From an uncultured Flavobacteriaceae bacterium (GTDB lineage: Bacteria > Bacteroidota > Bacteroidia > Flavobacteriales > Flavobacteriaceae), in the NCBI GenBank assembly GCA_905381055.1, contig CAJPUR010000007.1, positions 1 to 57,704 of the forward strand: a DNA stretch of 57,704 bases. Direction: 5' to 3'. Under the pieces are notes generated by a model, which saw only the letters and a list, made by a program, of their open reading frames with translations, made no database searches and was not told the origin of the DNA. Position 1 is the first letter of the stretch. Each line of letters opens with the position of its first letter. Position numbers and translations under genes: made by a program. Positions 8,326 through 20,468 of this stretch are shown one piece after another.

Positions 8326-8853
8326 ATGACCAAGGAACAAAAATCGAAAGAAATTGAAAATTTAGTTAAAAAGTTAGCTGAGGTTAAATCATTGTATTTA
8401 ACTGATATTGCAGGTCTAAATTCAAAAGAAACTACAGCTTTAAGAAGAGCATGTTTTAATGCAGGGATTGAATTGTCAGTTGTTAAAAATACACTTCTTG
8501 AAAAAGCAATGGAATCCTCTGATAAAAATTTTGGGGATCTTAAAAACATTCTTAAAGGTAATACTTCATTAATGTTTTCTGATATTGCTAATAGCCCTGC
8601 TAAGTTGATTAAAAATTTTAGAAAAAAATCAGATAAACCAATTTTAAAAGGTGCATATCTTGAAGAATCAATATACATAGGAGATAAAAGAGTTGATGAA
8701 TTAGTTTTAATAAAATCAAAAGAAGAAGTTATTGGTGAAATAATTACATTATTACAATCTCCTGTAAAAAATATAATTAATTCCCTTCAATCTGGAGGAG
8801 GTAAATTATCGGGTATTTTAAAAACGTTATCAGATCGTAAATCTGAAAAATAA
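8326..8853 (+). CDS. rplJ: 50S ribosomal protein L10 (uL10)
   Basis: uL10 anchors the L7/L12 dimers to the ribosomal stalk. The 175-residue product shows the N-terminal rRNA-binding domain (LYLTDIAGLNSKETTALRRACF, then VVKNTLLEKA) and a C-terminal helix for L7/L12 binding. Start and spacing are those of the conserved rplA-rplJ-rplL cluster. It lies 44 nt before rplL. Confidence 0.97.
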   Translation: MTKEQKSKEIENLVKKLAEVKSLYLTDIAGLNSKETTALRRACFNAGIELSVVKNTLLEKAMESSDKNFGDLKNILKGNTSLMFSDIANSPAKLIKNFRKKSDKPILKGAYLEESIYIGDKRVDELVLIKSKEEVIGEIITLLQSPVKNIINSLQSGGGKLSGILKTLSDRKSEK

Positions 8854-8897
8854 TGAAAACAGTAATAAAAATAAATTTATAATTCAAAACAAATAAA

Positions 8898-9278
8898 ATG
8901 GCAGATTTAAAAGAATTCGCAGAAAAATTAGTAAACTTGAGTGTTAAGGAGGTCAATGATTTAGCTGATATCTTAAAAAATGATTACGGAATTGAACCAG
9001 CAGCTGCATCAGTTGCTGTAGCTGCTCCTTCAAATGCTGGAGCAGAGGGTGGCGCAGAGGAAGCAAAGTCTGAATTTGATGTAATACTCAAAGCCGCTGG
9101 TGGTTCTAAACTTGCAGTGGTAAAATTAGTTAAGGAACTAACTGGTCTTGGCTTAAAAGAAGCCAAAGACCTTGTAGATAATGCACCAAGTCCAATTAAG
9201 GAGGCAGTATCAAAGGATGAAGCTGATGGATTTAAAAAATCCCTAGAGGAAGCTGGAGCCGAGGTTGAGTTAAAATAA
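8898..9278 (+). CDS. rplL: 50S ribosomal protein L7/L12 (bL12)
   Basis: bL12 forms the flexible stalk that recruits translational GTPases. The 126-residue protein has the N-terminal dimerisation helices, an Ala/Gly-rich hinge at about residues 36-55, and the globular C-terminal domain with [20 protein letters not shown]. Length and low complexity of the hinge are typical. It is the last ribosomal protein gene before rpoB; a weak hairpin and a T run follow it. Confidence 0.98.
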   Translation: MADLKEFAEKLVNLSVKEVNDLADILKNDYGIEPAAASVAVAAPSNAGAEGGAEEAKSEFDVILKAAGGSKLAVVKLVKELTGLGLKEAKDLVDNAPSPIKEAVSKDEADGFKKSLEEAGAEVELK

Positions 9279-9296
9279 ATTAATCACTTAAAAAGC

Positions 9297-9319
9297 ATCA
9301 AATCTTGATTGATTTTTTT
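9297..9319 (+). terminator. possible attenuator between rplL and rpoB
   Basis: ATCAA (9297-9301) and TTGAT (9305-9309) form a short 5-bp hairpin followed by a T7 run (9313-9319). This is weak, so partial read-through is expected, as in the known rplL-rpoB attenuators that lower polymerase output relative to L7/L12. A -7-like box TATTTTTG lies downstream at 9347-9354 without a clear -33 partner, so an internal rpoB promoter is possible. Confidence 0.35.
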
Positions 9320-9396
9320 ATTTAAAATGAATCATTTGCTTTGCTTTATTTTTGAGTTTTTATAATAGTTCTTTAAATAATAAATAAATAAATATA

Positions 9397-12300
9397 ATGC
9401 CGGTAGAAAACAATAATAGAGTAGGTTTTGCCTCAGCAAAATTCACTCCAGAATACCCTGATTTTCTTGATATTCAAATAAAATCTTTCCAAGACTTTTT
9501 TCAGTTAGAGACTAAATCTTCAGAGCGAGCGGAAGAAGGTCTTTTTAACACGTTTAAAGAAAACTTTCCAATTTCAGATACTAGAAATCAATTTGTTCTT
9601 GAGTTTATTGATTATTTTATTGATCCTCCAAGATATAAAATACAAGAGTGTATTGAAAGAGGATTGACATATTCAGTTCCTTTAAAAGCAAGATTAAAAC
9701 TATATTGCACTGACCTTGATCATGAAGATTTTGAAACAATTGTTCAAGACGTTTTTCTTGGTACAATTCCATATATGACTCCAAGTGGGACATTTGTAAT
9801 AAATGGTGCTGAAAGAGTTGTAGTTTCTCAATTACATAGATCTCCTGGAGTTTTCTTTGGTCAATCATTTCACGCAAACGGAACAAAATTATATTCTGCT
9901 AGGGTAATTCCATTTAAAGGGTCATGGATTGAATTTGCAACTGATATTAATAATGTAATGTATGCATACATTGATAGAAAGAAAAAATTACCTGTAACTA
10001 CTCTTTTCCGTGCAATTGGTTATGAGCGTGACAAGGATATTTTGGAAATTTTTGATTTAGCTGAAGAGGTAAAAGTAACAAAATCAGGCATAAAAAAAAC
10101 ATTAGGGAGAAAGCTTGCAGCTAGAGTTTTAAATTCATGGCATGAAGACTTTGTTGATGAAGATACAGGTGAAGTTATCTCTATAGAAAGGAATGAAATT
10201 ATTATTGATAGGGATACATTGATAGAAAAAGAACATATTGATCTTATTCTTGATTCAAATATTAAAACAATTTTACTACACAAAGAGGATGCACATATGT
10301 CTGATTTTGCTATCATACACAATACACTTCAAAAAGACCCTACAAATTCTGAAAAAGAAGCAGTTGAACATATTTACAGGCAATTAAGAAATGCTGAGCC
10401 TCCTGACGAGGAAACTGCTAGGGGGATTATTGATAAATTATTTTTTTCAGATCAAAGATATAATCTTGGTGAAGTAGGCCGTTACAGAATGAATAAAAAA
10501 TTGGGCAATGATGTTGAAATGGATAAGCAGGTTTTAACCAAGCAAGATATAATTACTATTGTAAAATATTTAATTGAATTAATTAATTCTAAAGCTGAAA
10601 TTGATGATATTGATCATTTGTCTAATAGAAGAGTAAGAACTGTCGGTGAACAATTGTCAAGTCAGTTTGGTGTTGGTTTGGCAAGGATGGCAAGGACTAT
10701 AAGAGAGAGAATGAATGTTAGAGATAATGAGGTATTTACTCCTATTGATCTAATCAATGCTAAAACTTTATCCTCAGTAATTAATACTTTTTTTGGGACA
10801 AACCAATTATCTCAATTCATGGATCAAACTAATCCACTTGCTGAAATTACTCATAAAAGAAGATTATCTGCTTTAGGTCCCGGAGGTCTTTCTAGAGAAA
10901 GAGCTGGTTTTGAAGTCAGGGATGTACATTACACTCATTATGGAAGATTGTGCCCAATTGAAACTCCAGAAGGACCAAATATTGGTCTTATTTCTTCTTT
11001 AAGTGTTTATGCAAAAGTAAATAATCTTGGATTTATTGAAACGCCCTACAGAAAAGTTGATAATGGTAAGATAAGCTTAGATGAAACTATCTATTTATCT
11101 GCTGAAGAAGAAGAAGAAAAGCTTATTGCTCAGGCTAACATTCCTTTTGACGAAAAGGGGAAAATTACAGTAAATAAAATAATTGCAAGGCAAGAAGGAG
11201 ATTTTCCAGTTGTAGACCCTAAATCAATTCATTACACTGATGTTGCTCCCAATCAAATAGCTTCTATTTCAGCTTCATTAATTCCGTTTTTAGAACATGA
11301 TGATGCCAATAGGGCTCTAATGGGTTCTAATATGATGAGACAAGCTGTCCCTCTTTTAAAACCTGATTCTCCCATTGTTGGAACTGGACTTGAGTTACAA
11401 GTAGCCTCCGATTCAAGAGTTTTAATAAATGCTGAAGGAGATGGAATTGTTGAATATGTTGATTCAAATAAAATAATTATTAAATATGATCTTAACGAAA
11501 AACAGAAATTAGTTCGTTTCGATAAAGAAACTAAGACATATGAATTGATAAAATTTAGAAAAACCAATCAAGGGACTTGTATAAACCTTAAGCCTCTTGT
11601 CAAAAAAGGGGACAGAGTTCATGAAGGGCAAGTACTATCTGAGGGTTTTGCTACTCAAAAAGGAGAATTAGCTTTAGGAAGAAATTTAACGGTAGCTTTT
11701 ATGCCCTGGAAAGGTTATAATTTTGAAGACGCTATTGTTATTTCTGAAAAAGTTGTTCGTGATGATGTATTTACATCAGTTCATATTGATGAATACTCAT
11801 TAGATGTAAGAGATACTAAGTTAGGTCCGGAAGAATTGACTGATGATATTCCAAATGTTAGTGAAGAGGCTACCAAAGATTTAGATGAATTTGGAATGAT
11901 TAGGATTGGTGCTGAAGTTAATCCTGGAGATATTTTAATTGGAAAAATTACTCCAAAGGGAGAATCAGATCCTACTCCAGAGGAAAAACTTTTAAGAGCA
12001 ATATTTGGAGACAAAGCTGGCGATGTTAAAGATGCTTCTTTAAAGGCGCCTCCTTCTCTTCATGGTGTAGTAATCGATAAAAAATTATTTACTAGATCAG
12101 TTAAAGATAAGAGAAAAAGAAATCAAGACAAACAAGAATTAGAGGATCTTGAAGCTTCTTATGATAAAAAATTTGAGGAGTTAAAAGCTATTTTAGTTGA
12201 AAAACTTTTTGCCATTTTAAATGGTAAAACATGTCAGGGAGTAGAAAACGACTTAAATGAAGAGGTCCTCCCAAAAGGGAAAAAATTCACTCTCAAGATG

Positions 12301-13206
12301 TTGTCAAATGTTGAGGATTATGCTCATTTAACTCATGGTAATTGGACCATAAATAATGAAACTAATTCAATGATAGCTGATTTAATTCATAATTATAAAA
12401 TAAAGGAGAATGATTTAAATGGTTCTTTAAGAAGAGAGAAATTTACAATTAGTGTTGGTGATGAGCTACCTCCAGGTATTAAAAGATTAGCAAAGGTCTA
12501 TATAGCTAAAAAAAGAAAACTTAAAGTTGGTGATAAAATGGCTGGAAGGCACGGTAATAAGGGAATAGTCTCCAGAATTGTTAGAGAGGAAGAGATGCCT
12601 TTTCTTGAAGACGGTACTCCTGTTGATATTGTTTTAAACCCTCTGGGTGTACCTTCAAGAATGAATATAGGACAAATCTATGAGACAGTTTTAGGCTGGG
12701 CTGGTAAAAAATTAAGGAAAAAGTATTCAACTCCAGTATTTGACGGTGCTTCTGCCGATGAAATTAATGAAATTACTGATAAGGCTGGTGTACCTCGTTA
12801 TGGACATACTTATTTATTTGATGGAGGAACTGGAGAAAGATTTGATCAACCTGCGACCGTAGGAGTAATTTATATGTTGAAATTAGGCCATATGGTAGAT
12901 GATAAAATGCATTCGAGATCAATTGGTCCTTATTCACTAATAACACAACAACCTCTAGGGGGTAAAGCTCAATTTGGTGGACAAAGATTTGGAGAAATGG
13001 AGGTATGGGCGTTACAAGCATATGGCTCTTCAAGTGCCCTTCAAGAGATTTTGACTGTTAAATCTGATGATGTTGTAGGTAGAGCCAAAACTTATGAATC
13101 AATTGTAAAAGGGGATTCTCTTCCTGAACCTGGTTTACCAGAATCATTTAATGTTTTGATGCACGAATTGAAAGGCCTCGGTCTTGACATAAGATTAGAA
13201 GAGTAA
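9397..13206 (+). CDS. rpoB: DNA-directed RNA polymerase subunit beta
   Basis: The 1269-residue beta subunit forms half of the polymerase active cleft. The rifampicin-pocket region reads [20 protein letters not shown], then [13 protein letters not shown], keeping the wild-type Gln, Asp, His, Ser and Leu contacts, so drug sensitivity is predicted at this site. The catalytic-face segments [28 protein letters not shown] and [14 protein letters not shown] are all intact. Length fits Bacteroidota, which have lineage-specific inserts. It starts 118 nt after rplL and ends 35 nt before rpoC. Confidence 0.99.
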   Translation: MPVENNNRVGFASAKFTPEYPDFLDIQIKSFQDFFQLETKSSERAEEGLFNTFKENFPISDTRNQFVLEFIDYFIDPPRYKIQECIERGLTYSVPLKARLKLYCTDLDHEDFETIVQDVFLGTIPYMTPSGTFVINGAERVVVSQLHRSPGVFFGQSFHANGTKLYSARVIPFKGSWIEFATDINNVMYAYIDRKKKLPVTTLFRAIGYERDKDILEIFDLAEEVKVTKSGIKKTLGRKLAARVLNSWHEDFVDEDTGEVISIERNEIIIDRDTLIEKEHIDLILDSNIKTILLHKEDAHMSDFAIIHNTLQKDPTNSEKEAVEHIYRQLRNAEPPDEETARGIIDKLFFSDQRYNLGEVGRYRMNKKLGNDVEMDKQVLTKQDIITIVKYLIELINSKAEIDDIDHLSNRRVRTVGEQLSSQFGVGLARMARTIRERMNVRDNEVFTPIDLINAKTLSSVINTFFGTNQLSQFMDQTNPLAEITHKRRLSALGPGGLSRERAGFEVRDVHYTHYGRLCPIETPEGPNIGLISSLSVYAKVNNLGFIETPYRKVDNGKISLDETIYLSAEEEEEKLIAQANIPFDEKGKITVNKIIARQEGDFPVVDPKSIHYTDVAPNQIASISASLIPFLEHDDANRALMGSNMMRQAVPLLKPDSPIVGTGLELQVASDSRVLINAEGDGIVEYVDSNKIIIKYDLNEKQKLVRFDKETKTYELIKFRKTNQGTCINLKPLVKKGDRVHEGQVLSEGFATQKGELALGRNLTVAFMPWKGYNFEDAIVISEKVVRDDVFTSVHIDEYSLDVRDTKLGPEELTDDIPNVSEEATKDLDEFGMIRIGAEVNPGDILIGKITPKGESDPTPEEKLLRAIFGDKAGDVKDASLKAPPSLHGVVIDKKLFTRSVKDKRKRNQDKQELEDLEASYDKKFEELKAILVEKLFAILNGKTCQGVENDLNEEVLPKGKKFTLKMLSNVEDYAHLTHGNWTINNETNSMIADLIHNYKIKENDLNGSLRREKFTISVGDELPPGIKRLAKVYIAKKRKLKVGDKMAGRHGNKGIVSRIVREEEMPFLEDGTPVDIVLNPLGVPSRMNIGQIYETVLGWAGKKLRKKYSTPVFDGASADEINEITDKAGVPRYGHTYLFDGGTGERFDQPATVGVIYMLKLGHMVDDKMHSRSIGPYSLITQQPLGGKAQFGGQRFGEMEVWALQAYGSSSALQEILTVKSDDVVGRAKTYESIVKGDSLPEPGLPESFNVLMHELKGLGLDIRLEE

Positions 13207-13241
13207 AAAAATAAAAAATAAAAAATTCAATTATAAAAAAT

Positions 13242-16200
13242 ATGATAAGGAATAACGAAGTTCTAACTCAAAAAAAGTTTAATAAAATTACGATAGGATT
13301 ATCTTCTCCTGAGGTTATTTTGGGGAATTCTAGAGGTGAGGTATTAAAACCTGAGACCATAAATTATAGAACCCATAAACCGGAAAGAGATGGCTTATTT
13401 TGTGAACGTATTTTTGGACCAGTCAAAGATTATGAATGTGCTTGCGGAAAGTATAAAAGAATCAGATATAAAGGTATCGTTTGTGATCGTTGTGGTGTTG
13501 AGGTAACAGAGAAGAAAGTAAGAAGGGATAGAGTTGGGCACATTAGTCTAGTAGTTCCTGTGGCTCATATTTGGTATTTTAGGTCATTACCCAATAAGAT
13601 TGGTTATTTACTTGGTTTGCCTTCAAAAAAACTTGACATGATAATTTATTATGAAAGATATGTCATTATTCAACCAGGAAATTCAATTAATTCCGAAGGA
13701 GAGCCTTATCAAAAAATGGATTTTTTAACTGAGGAAGAGTATTTAAATATTCTTGAAAAACTCCCAGCAGATAATGCTTATCTTGAGGATGATGATCCAA
13801 ATAAGTTTATTGCAAAAATGGGCGCAGAGTGTTTAATTGATTTGTTGTCTAGAATTGATTTAAATGATTTATCCTATGAACTAAGACATAAAGCAAATAA
13901 TGAAACTTCTAAGCAGAGAAAAACTGAAGCTCTAAAGCGTCTTCAAGTAGTTGAAGCATTCAGGGAATCAAATGAAACTAAAGAGAATCTCCCAGAATGG
14001 ATGATTATGAAGGCAATTCCTGTAATTCCTCCAGAATTAAGACCACTTGTTCCGCTTGATGGTGGAAGATTTGCAACATCTGATCTTAATGATTTATATC
14101 GTAGAGTGATTATAAGAAATAATAGATTAAAAAGATTAGTTGAAATTAAAGCTCCTGAAGTTATTTTGAGAAATGAAAAAAGAATGCTTCAGGAATCTGT
14201 AGATTCGTTATTTGATAATACACGAAAATCCTCTGCTGTTAAAACTGAGTCTAATAGACCTTTAAAGTCTCTTTCAGATTCATTAAAAGGAAAGCAAGGT
14301 AGATTTAGGCAAAATTTATTAGGAAAAAGAGTTGACTATTCAGCTAGATCAGTTATTGTAGTTGGACCAGAATTAAAGTTGTATGAATGTGGTCTTCCAA
14401 AAGGCATGGCTGCTGAATTATACAAGCCTTTCATAATTAGAAAGTTAATTGAAAGAGGAATTGTTAAAACTGTAAAGTCTGCAAAAAAAATAATTGATAG
14501 AAAAGAACCGGTTGTATGGGATATTTTGGAAAATGTTTTAAAAGGTCATCCTGTTCTTCTAAATAGGGCTCCTACTCTTCATAGATTAGGAATTCAAGCC
14601 TTTCAACCTAAGTTAATTGAGGGAAAAGCTATTCAACTTCATCCTTTAGTTTGTACTGCTTTCAATGCTGATTTTGATGGTGATCAAATGGCTGTCCACT
14701 TACCATTAGGACCTGAGGCAATTCTTGAAGCTCAGTTACTGATGTTGGCCTCACATAACATTCTTAACCCTGCAAATGGTTCACCTGTTACTGTTCCTTC
14801 TCAGGATATGGTTTTAGGATTATATTACATGACAAAAGAAAAAAAATCTACCTCAGATTACAAAGTTAAGGGTGAAGGACTCACTTTTTATTCTTCAGAG
14901 GAAGTTCATATGGCATATAATGAAAAAGTTGTTGAGCTTAATGCTAGTATAAAAATTAGAGTAAGTGATTTTGATAATAATGGAAAAATTAAATCAAATA
15001 TAATAAGTACAACTGTAGGGCGAGTATTATTTAATGAAGTAGTCCCTGATAATACTAAATTTTTTAATGTTGTATTGACAAAGAAAAATTTAAGAGATAT
15101 AATTGGTGAAATTCTTAGTTTAACCAGTGTCCCTGAAACATCTGAGTTTTTAGATAAAATTAAAGATATGGGTTATGCTTTTGCTTTTAAAGGTGGATTA
15201 TCATTTAGTTTAGGAGATATAATTATTCCTCCAGAAAAGAAAAATTTAATTGATGATGCAAATTCCAAAGTAGATGGAATATTGGGTAATTATAACATGG
15301 GATTAATAACAAATAATGAGAGATACAATCAAATCATTGATGTATGGACATCTACTAACTCTCATCTTACGAGTTTGTCTATGAAGCGAATAAGTGAGGA
15401 TCAGCAAGGATTTAACTCAGTTTTTATGATGCTTGATTCGGGAGCTAGAGGATCCAAAGAACAAATTAGACAATTAACTGGCATGAGAGGTTTGATGGCT
15501 AAACCAAAAAAATCAAATGCTGGTGGTGGTGAAATAATTGAGAATCCTATTCTTTCAAATTTTAAAGAAGGGTTATCTATTTTAGAATATTTTATTTCAA
15601 CCCATGGTGCTAGAAAAGGTCTTGCGGATACTGCACTAAAAACTGCTGATGCTGGTTATTTAACCAGAAGATTAGTTGATGTTTCTCAAGATGTTATCAT
15701 TAATATAGACGATTGTGGTACATTAAGAGGATTAGAGGTTAGTGCTTTGAAAAAAAATGATGAAATTGTTGAATCACTTGAGGATAGAATTAGAGGAAGA
15801 GTTGCTCTTTACGATGTAATAGATCCAATTAGTTCTGAAATATATGTTCAGGCAGGTAATGAAATTTCTGATCTAATAGCTAAAAAGATTGATTCTTCAG
15901 TTATAGAAATAGTCGAGGTAAGGTCCCCTTTAACTTGTGAAGCTAAAAGGGGTGTTTGTAAAATGTGTTATGGTAGAAATCTTGCTAATAATAAAATGGT
16001 TCAAAAGGGAGAGGCTGTAGGTGTTGTTGCTGCGCAATCAATTGGTGAACCAGGAACACAGCTTACCTTAAGGACATTTCACGTAGGTGGAGTAGCAGGT
16101 AATGTTTCTGAAGAAAGTAGTATAATTGCTAAATTCGATGGAATTGTTAAAATAGACGATTTAAAAACTGTAAAAAGTAAAGATAGTGAAGGTGAAGAAA

Positions 16201-17543
16201 TGACAGTCGTAATTTCTAGAACGACTGAAATAAAGTTAATAGATAAAAAGTCTAAAGCTACTTTGACTTCAAATCATATTCCATATGGATCCATTTTATT
16301 AGTTGATGATAATAGCTCTGTTAAAAGAGATGATTTAATTTGTAAGTGGGATCCATTTAACGGAATCATAGTTTCTGAATTTTCTGGTAAAATTGAATAT
16401 GAAAATATTGATCAGGGTGTTACATATCAATTGGAAATTGATGAACAAACTGGTTTTAAAGAGAAAGTTATTTCTGAATCAAGAAACAAAAAAATTATAC
16501 CAACTCTTTTATTGAAGGACAATAAAGGGAAGACATTGAGATCATACAACTTACCTGTTGGATCACATCTAATGGTTGATGATAATGAAAAAATTAAAGA
16601 AGGTAGTATTCTTGTAAAAATACCAAGAAAATCAGCTAAATCAGGTGATATTACTGGTGGATTACCAAGAGTCACTGAACTTTTTGAAGCCCGAAATCCT
16701 TCTAATCCTGCAGTAGTAAGTGAAATTGATGGTGTAGTAACTTTTGGTAAAATTAAGAGAGGAAATAGAGAAATCATAGTTGAATCAAAATTTGGAGATA
16801 TCAAAAAATACCTCATAAAACTCTCGAATCAAATTTTAGTTCAGGAAAATGATTTTATCAAAGCAGGTATGCCTCTTTCTGATGGTTCTATTTCTCCTGA
16901 GGATATATTGAGGATAAAGGGACCTTCGGCTGTTCAACAATATTTAGTAAATGAGGTTCAAGAGGTTTACAGGCTTCAAGGTGTGAAAATTAATGATAAG
17001 CATTTTGAAGTAGTTGTAAGACAAATGATGCGTAAAGTAAGAGTTAACGATCCAGGTGATTCAATTTTTTTAGAAAATCAATTAGTACATAAATACGACT
17101 TTATTTCAGAAAATGATAGTCTATATGGTAAGAAAGTTATTGAAGAGATTGGTGAGTCTGAAAATTTTAAAGCTGGTCAACTTATTAGTTCAAGGCAGTT
17201 AAGGGATGAAAATTCATTTTTGAAGAGAGAGGGGAAGAAAATAATTATTGCCAGAGATGCAAGTCCAGCAACTGCAACTCCTGAACTTCAAGGAATTACA
17301 AGGGCGTCGCTACAAACCAAATCATTTATCTCTGCTGCTTCATTTCAGGAAACAACTAAAGTTTTAAATGAAGCTGCTGTTAATGGTAAAGAAGATTTTC
17401 TTGAGGGACTAAAAGAAAATGTTATTGTAGGACATAAAATACCTGCTGGTACTGGTTTAAGGGAATACGATGATTTAATTGTTGGTTCAAAAGATGAATA
17501 CACTAGTTTATTAATTAATAAGGAGGAAATAAAAATAGAGTGA
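13242..17543 (+). CDS. rpoC: DNA-directed RNA polymerase subunit beta'
   Basis: The 1433-residue beta' subunit carries the catalytic magnesium loop NADFDGDQM at about residues 475-483. The N-terminal zinc-binding region [13 protein letters not shown] with CDRCG, the bridge-helix region, and the second zinc site ([13 protein letters not shown]) are intact. The rudder and clamp motifs ([20 protein letters not shown]) are normal. Its stop TGA overlaps the next gene's ATG by one base (TGATG), a sign of translational coupling to DUF3467. Confidence 0.99.
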   Translation: MIRNNEVLTQKKFNKITIGLSSPEVILGNSRGEVLKPETINYRTHKPERDGLFCERIFGPVKDYECACGKYKRIRYKGIVCDRCGVEVTEKKVRRDRVGHISLVVPVAHIWYFRSLPNKIGYLLGLPSKKLDMIIYYERYVIIQPGNSINSEGEPYQKMDFLTEEEYLNILEKLPADNAYLEDDDPNKFIAKMGAECLIDLLSRIDLNDLSYELRHKANNETSKQRKTEALKRLQVVEAFRESNETKENLPEWMIMKAIPVIPPELRPLVPLDGGRFATSDLNDLYRRVIIRNNRLKRLVEIKAPEVILRNEKRMLQESVDSLFDNTRKSSAVKTESNRPLKSLSDSLKGKQGRFRQNLLGKRVDYSARSVIVVGPELKLYECGLPKGMAAELYKPFIIRKLIERGIVKTVKSAKKIIDRKEPVVWDILENVLKGHPVLLNRAPTLHRLGIQAFQPKLIEGKAIQLHPLVCTAFNADFDGDQMAVHLPLGPEAILEAQLLMLASHNILNPANGSPVTVPSQDMVLGLYYMTKEKKSTSDYKVKGEGLTFYSSEEVHMAYNEKVVELNASIKIRVSDFDNNGKIKSNIISTTVGRVLFNEVVPDNTKFFNVVLTKKNLRDIIGEILSLTSVPETSEFLDKIKDMGYAFAFKGGLSFSLGDIIIPPEKKNLIDDANSKVDGILGNYNMGLITNNERYNQIIDVWTSTNSHLTSLSMKRISEDQQGFNSVFMMLDSGARGSKEQIRQLTGMRGLMAKPKKSNAGGGEIIENPILSNFKEGLSILEYFISTHGARKGLADTALKTADAGYLTRRLVDVSQDVIINIDDCGTLRGLEVSALKKNDEIVESLEDRIRGRVALYDVIDPISSEIYVQAGNEISDLIAKKIDSSVIEIVEVRSPLTCEAKRGVCKMCYGRNLANNKMVQKGEAVGVVAAQSIGEPGTQLTLRTFHVGGVAGNVSEESSIIAKFDGIVKIDDLKTVKSKDSEGEEMTVVISRTTEIKLIDKKSKATLTSNHIPYGSILLVDDNSSVKRDDLICKWDPFNGIIVSEFSGKIEYENIDQGVTYQLEIDEQTGFKEKVISESRNKKIIPTLLLKDNKGKTLRSYNLPVGSHLMVDDNEKIKEGSILVKIPRKSAKSGDITGGLPRVTELFEARNPSNPAVVSEIDGVVTFGKIKRGNREIIVESKFGDIKKYLIKLSNQILVQENDFIKAGMPLSDGSISPEDILRIKGPSAVQQYLVNEVQEVYRLQGVKINDKHFEVVVRQMMRKVRVNDPGDSIFLENQLVHKYDFISENDSLYGKKVIEEIGESENFKAGQLISSRQLRDENSFLKREGKKIIIARDASPATATPELQGITRASLQTKSFISAASFQETTKVLNEAAVNGKEDFLEGLKENVIVGHKIPAGTGLREYDDLIVGSKDEYTSLLINKEEIKIE

Positions 17544-17845
17544 TGAATAAAAAAGATCAAAAAATTAATATTGAACTTGATCAACAGATTGCTGAAGGTA
17601 TTTATTCTAATTTAGCTATAATAAATCATTCAGTTTCTGAATTTATTGTTGATTTCGTATCATTAATGCCAGGGGCTCCCAAAGCTAAAGTTAAATCTAG
17701 AATTATTTTGTCTCCTCAACATGCAAAAAGACTTAAAGTTGCACTTGAAGATAACATAAATAGATTTGAAAAATCTAATGGTAAAATAAAAAATGAAGAA
17801 CAATCAAATATTCCTTTAAATTTTGGACCTACTGGTGAGGCTTAA
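17543..17845 (+). CDS. DUF3467 protein, rpoC-linked
   Basis: This 100-residue protein ([19 protein letters not shown], then YSNLAIINHSVSEFIVDF and PGAPKAKVKSRIILSPQHAK) is a clear DUF3467 member. The family is found directly after rpoC across Bacteroidota; its function is unknown, and the fixed position suggests a link to transcription or ribosomes. I chose the ATG at 17543, which overlaps the rpoC stop by one base; a GTG at 17540 is the alternative. An AAGGAGG at 17520-17526 lies inside rpoC, 16 nt before the ATG, probably too far to act as SD. The 3' end overlaps convergent prfC by 4 bp through the shared palindrome TTAA. Confidence 0.88.
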   Translation: MNKKDQKINIELDQQIAEGIYSNLAIINHSVSEFIVDFVSLMPGAPKAKVKSRIILSPQHAKRLKVALEDNINRFEKSNGKIKNEEQSNIPLNFGPTGEA

Positions 17846-19428
17846 TTGAATTCTGAAGTATTATGAAATAGTATATTTGGAAATTTTTCTTTACTCATTT
17901 GGAGTGAGAAAGCAGAGTCAGCAAAGAATACTAGTCTACCTTTTTTGTCTTTAGCCAAAAACTTATGTTTAATTCTTTTGAATTCTTCAAAACCATCCTG
18001 TTTTTTTGAGATATTTTCTATCCAGCAAGCTTTATACACATTTAGTTTTTCATAAGAACATTTTGCTCCATATTCATACTCTAGCCTGTGTTTAATTACG
18101 TCAAATTGGAGTGATCCAACTGTTCCTATCACTTTTCTACTATTTAATGAAAGTATAAATAGTTGAGCAACACCTTCATCCATTAATTGTAAAATACCTT
18201 TATTTAATTGTTTACTTTTGAGTGGATCTGCATTATTAATATATCTAAAATATTCAGGTGAGAAATTTGGAATACCTTTAAAATTTAATTTTTCTCCTGA
18301 TGTAATTGTATCTCCAATTATAAAATTTCCAGTGTCATGAATCCCAACTATATCTCCAGGAAATGAAGTTTCAATAATTTGTTTTTTTTCTGCAAAAAAA
18401 GTGTTAGGACTTGAAAACTTCATCTTTTTATTTAATCTTACATGAAGATAATTAGTGTTTTTTTTAAATGTTCCTGATACTACTTTTATAAAAGCTATTC
18501 TATCCCTGTGCTTTGGATCCATATTGGCATGAATTTTAAATACAAAACCACTAAAGTCACTTTCAGTTGGATTAACTTTTCTTTTATCGGTTTCTTTTTC
18601 AAGTGGTTGAGGAGCAATCTCAATGAAAGTATCTAATAACTCTTGAACTCCAAAATTGTTTAAAGCTGATCCAAAAAATACAGGTTGTAGCTCACTATTT
18701 AAAAATTTTATTTTTGAAAAATTTGGATAAACCCCAATTATTAAATCAATTTCTTCTTTTAATTTTTTGATAGACAAACTCCCAATATTTTCTAATAAAT
18801 CTTTATTATCAAGATTTTTATATTTTAATAACCCTGAAATTTTATTCTTGTTTACAGAAGAAAAAATATTAATTTCTTTTTTTAAAAAATTATAAATTCC
18901 TTTGAATTCATATCCCATTCCTATTGGATATGTCATAGGACTTATTTTGAGTTTTAATTTTTTTTCAACCTCATCTAGCAAGTCAATTGCATCTTTTCCT
19001 TCTCTATCTAATTTATTAATAAAAACAATAATAGGAATTTTTCTCATTCTACATACTTCAACTAATTTTTCTGTTTGCTCTTCCACACCCTTTGCAACAT
19101 CAATTACAACTATTACACTATCAACAGCCGTTAAAGTTCTATAAGTATCTTCTGCAAAATCTTTGTGCCCTGGGGTATCAAGAATATTTATTTTTTTGTC
19201 TTTATAAATAAATGCAAGTACAGAGGTTGCAACTGAAATTCCTCTTTGCCTTTCTATTTCCATAAAATCACTTGTTGCTTTTTTTTTAACTTTATTCGAT
19301 TTTACAGCGCCGGCTTCTTGAATAGCTCCACCATATAGAAGCAGTTTTTCAGTTAAAGTAGTCTTACCTGCGTCTGGATGAGAAATTATTCCGAAAGTTC
19401 TTCTTTTTTGAATTTCTTTAATAAACAT
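17842..19428 (-). CDS. prfC: peptide chain release factor 3
   Basis: RF3 is a GTPase that recycles RF1/RF2 after peptide release. The 528-residue protein shows the P-loop ISHPDAGKTTLTEKLLL, a switch I region ERQRGISVATS, DTPGHKDFAEDTYR, NKLDREGKD, and the RF3-specific C-terminal domains ending in FADSAFSLQMSKEKFP. It is distinguished from EF-G by length and by its N-terminal RRTFGIISHPDAGK. It converges on DUF3467 with a 4-bp overlap, and no terminator separates them. A -7-like box TATTTTAG lies upstream (complement of 19448-19455). Confidence 0.96.
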   Translation of the reverse strand: MFIKEIQKRRTFGIISHPDAGKTTLTEKLLLYGGAIQEAGAVKSNKVKKKATSDFMEIERQRGISVATSVLAFIYKDKKINILDTPGHKDFAEDTYRTLTAVDSVIVVIDVAKGVEEQTEKLVEVCRMRKIPIIVFINKLDREGKDAIDLLDEVEKKLKLKISPMTYPIGMGYEFKGIYNFLKKEINIFSSVNKNKISGLLKYKNLDNKDLLENIGSLSIKKLKEEIDLIIGVYPNFSKIKFLNSELQPVFFGSALNNFGVQELLDTFIEIAPQPLEKETDKRKVNPTESDFSGFVFKIHANMDPKHRDRIAFIKVVSGTFKKNTNYLHVRLNKKMKFSSPNTFFAEKKQIIETSFPGDIVGIHDTGNFIIGDTITSGEKLNFKGIPNFSPEYFRYINNADPLKSKQLNKGILQLMDEGVAQLFILSLNSRKVIGTVGSLQFDVIKHRLEYEYGAKCSYEKLNVYKACWIENISKKQDGFEEFKRIKHKFLAKDKKGRLVFFADSAFSLQMSKEKFPNILFHNTSEFN

Positions 19429-19527
19429 TTAAATATTTTAAATATTGCTAAAATAGTATTTAATTATATTTTTTACTTGTAAATATCTAATAGGTTTTTG
19501 AATAATAAATCGGTAATTTTGTTACTA

Positions 19528-20043
19528 ATGAATGAGCAAAATGTAATTCTAGTTGATAAAAATGATAATCAAATTGGTTTAATGCCAAAAATGGAAGCCC
19601 ACTCTAAAGGACTTTTACATCGAGCATTTTCAATTTTTATAATTAATAATAAAAATGAGTTAATGTTGCAAAAGAGAGCTTTTGATAAATATCATTCACC
19701 TGGTCTTTGGACAAATACCTGTTGTAGTCACCCAATTGAGGGCGAAAATATTTTATTTGCTGGAAAAAGAAGATTGAAAGAAGAAATGGGATTTAGTACT
19801 GAATTAACAGAAGTTTTTCATTTTATTTATAAAGCACCAGTAGATAATGGTTTAATTGAATTTGAGCTAGATCATGTTTTAATTGGAAAATATTATAAAG
19901 ATCCAGTAATAAATATTAATGAAGTATCTGATTGGAAATGGATGTCTATAGATCTGATAGAAAAAGACTTAAAAATTAATACATCAATTTACACTGTTTG
20001 GTTTAAAATTATATTTGAAAAATTTTTAGATAAAATATCCTAA
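19528..20043 (+). CDS. idi: isopentenyl-diphosphate delta-isomerase, type I
   Basis: Idi interconverts IPP and DMAPP, the building blocks of isoprenoids such as menaquinone and carotenoids. I start it at the ATG at 19528 (171 residues) because the longer frame would need TTG at 19498 and adds residues not seen in the family. The active-site Cys lies in TNTCCSHP, the Nudix-like helix is GKRRLKEEMGF, and the metal-binding His residues are in HRAFSIFI and SHP. It is the first gene of an operon with queD (1-nt gap), manA and a small protein. Confidence 0.93.
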   Translation: MNEQNVILVDKNDNQIGLMPKMEAHSKGLLHRAFSIFIINNKNELMLQKRAFDKYHSPGLWTNTCCSHPIEGENILFAGKRRLKEEMGFSTELTEVFHFIYKAPVDNGLIEFELDHVLIGKYYKDPVININEVSDWKWMSIDLIEKDLKINTSIYTVWFKIIFEKFLDKIS

Positions 20044-20044
20044 T

Positions 20045-20464
20045 ATGAAAGTTACAGTTAGTAGAAGGGCTCACTTTAATGCAGCTCATAAGCTTTATAG
20101 AAAAGATTGGTCTGATAAAAAAAATATTGAAGTTTTTGGGAAATGTTCAAATCAAAATTTTCATGGTCATAATTATGAAATTATAGTTAGTTTAACTGGA
20201 AAAATTAACTCTGAAACTGGATTTGTTTATGATCTTGGTGTTTTGAAAGAAATAATTAAAGAAAAAATTGAAGATAAGTTAGATCATAAAAATTTGAATA
20301 TAGATATTCCAGAATTTTCAAATTTAAATCCAACAGCTGAAAATATTGTAGTTTTCATATACAATGAATTAAGAAAGTATATCGAAAAAGATCTAGAACT
20401 TGAAGTAACTTTATTTGAAACTCCAAGGAATTTTGTAAAATATTCTGGAGATAATTTAAAATAA
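20045..20464 (+). CDS. queD: 6-carboxytetrahydropterin synthase (QueD/PTPS family)
   Basis: QueD converts dihydroneopterin triphosphate to 6-carboxytetrahydropterin in queuosine synthesis. The 139-residue protein has zinc ligands in FNAAHKL and HGHNYE, the catalytic Cys in GKCSNQNFHGHN, the acid-base pair near LDHKNLN, and a terminal Glu in LFETPRNF. A biopterin-type 6-pyruvoyl synthase is less likely because the CxxxxxHGHN spacing is QueD-like. One nt separates it from idi and 4 nt from manA, so it is cotranscribed with both. The gene trio is a recurrent flavobacterial arrangement without an obvious shared pathway. Confidence 0.88.
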   Translation: MKVTVSRRAHFNAAHKLYRKDWSDKKNIEVFGKCSNQNFHGHNYEIIVSLTGKINSETGFVYDLGVLKEIIKEKIEDKLDHKNLNIDIPEFSNLNPTAENIVVFIYNELRKYIEKDLELEVTLFETPRNFVKYSGDNLK

Positions 20465-20468
20465 ATTT

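Noticed and set aside
17520-17526. AAGGAGG as Shine-Dalgarno for DUF3467
   Set aside because: It encodes part of the rpoC C-terminus and lies 16 nt from the ATG, beyond useful SD spacing.
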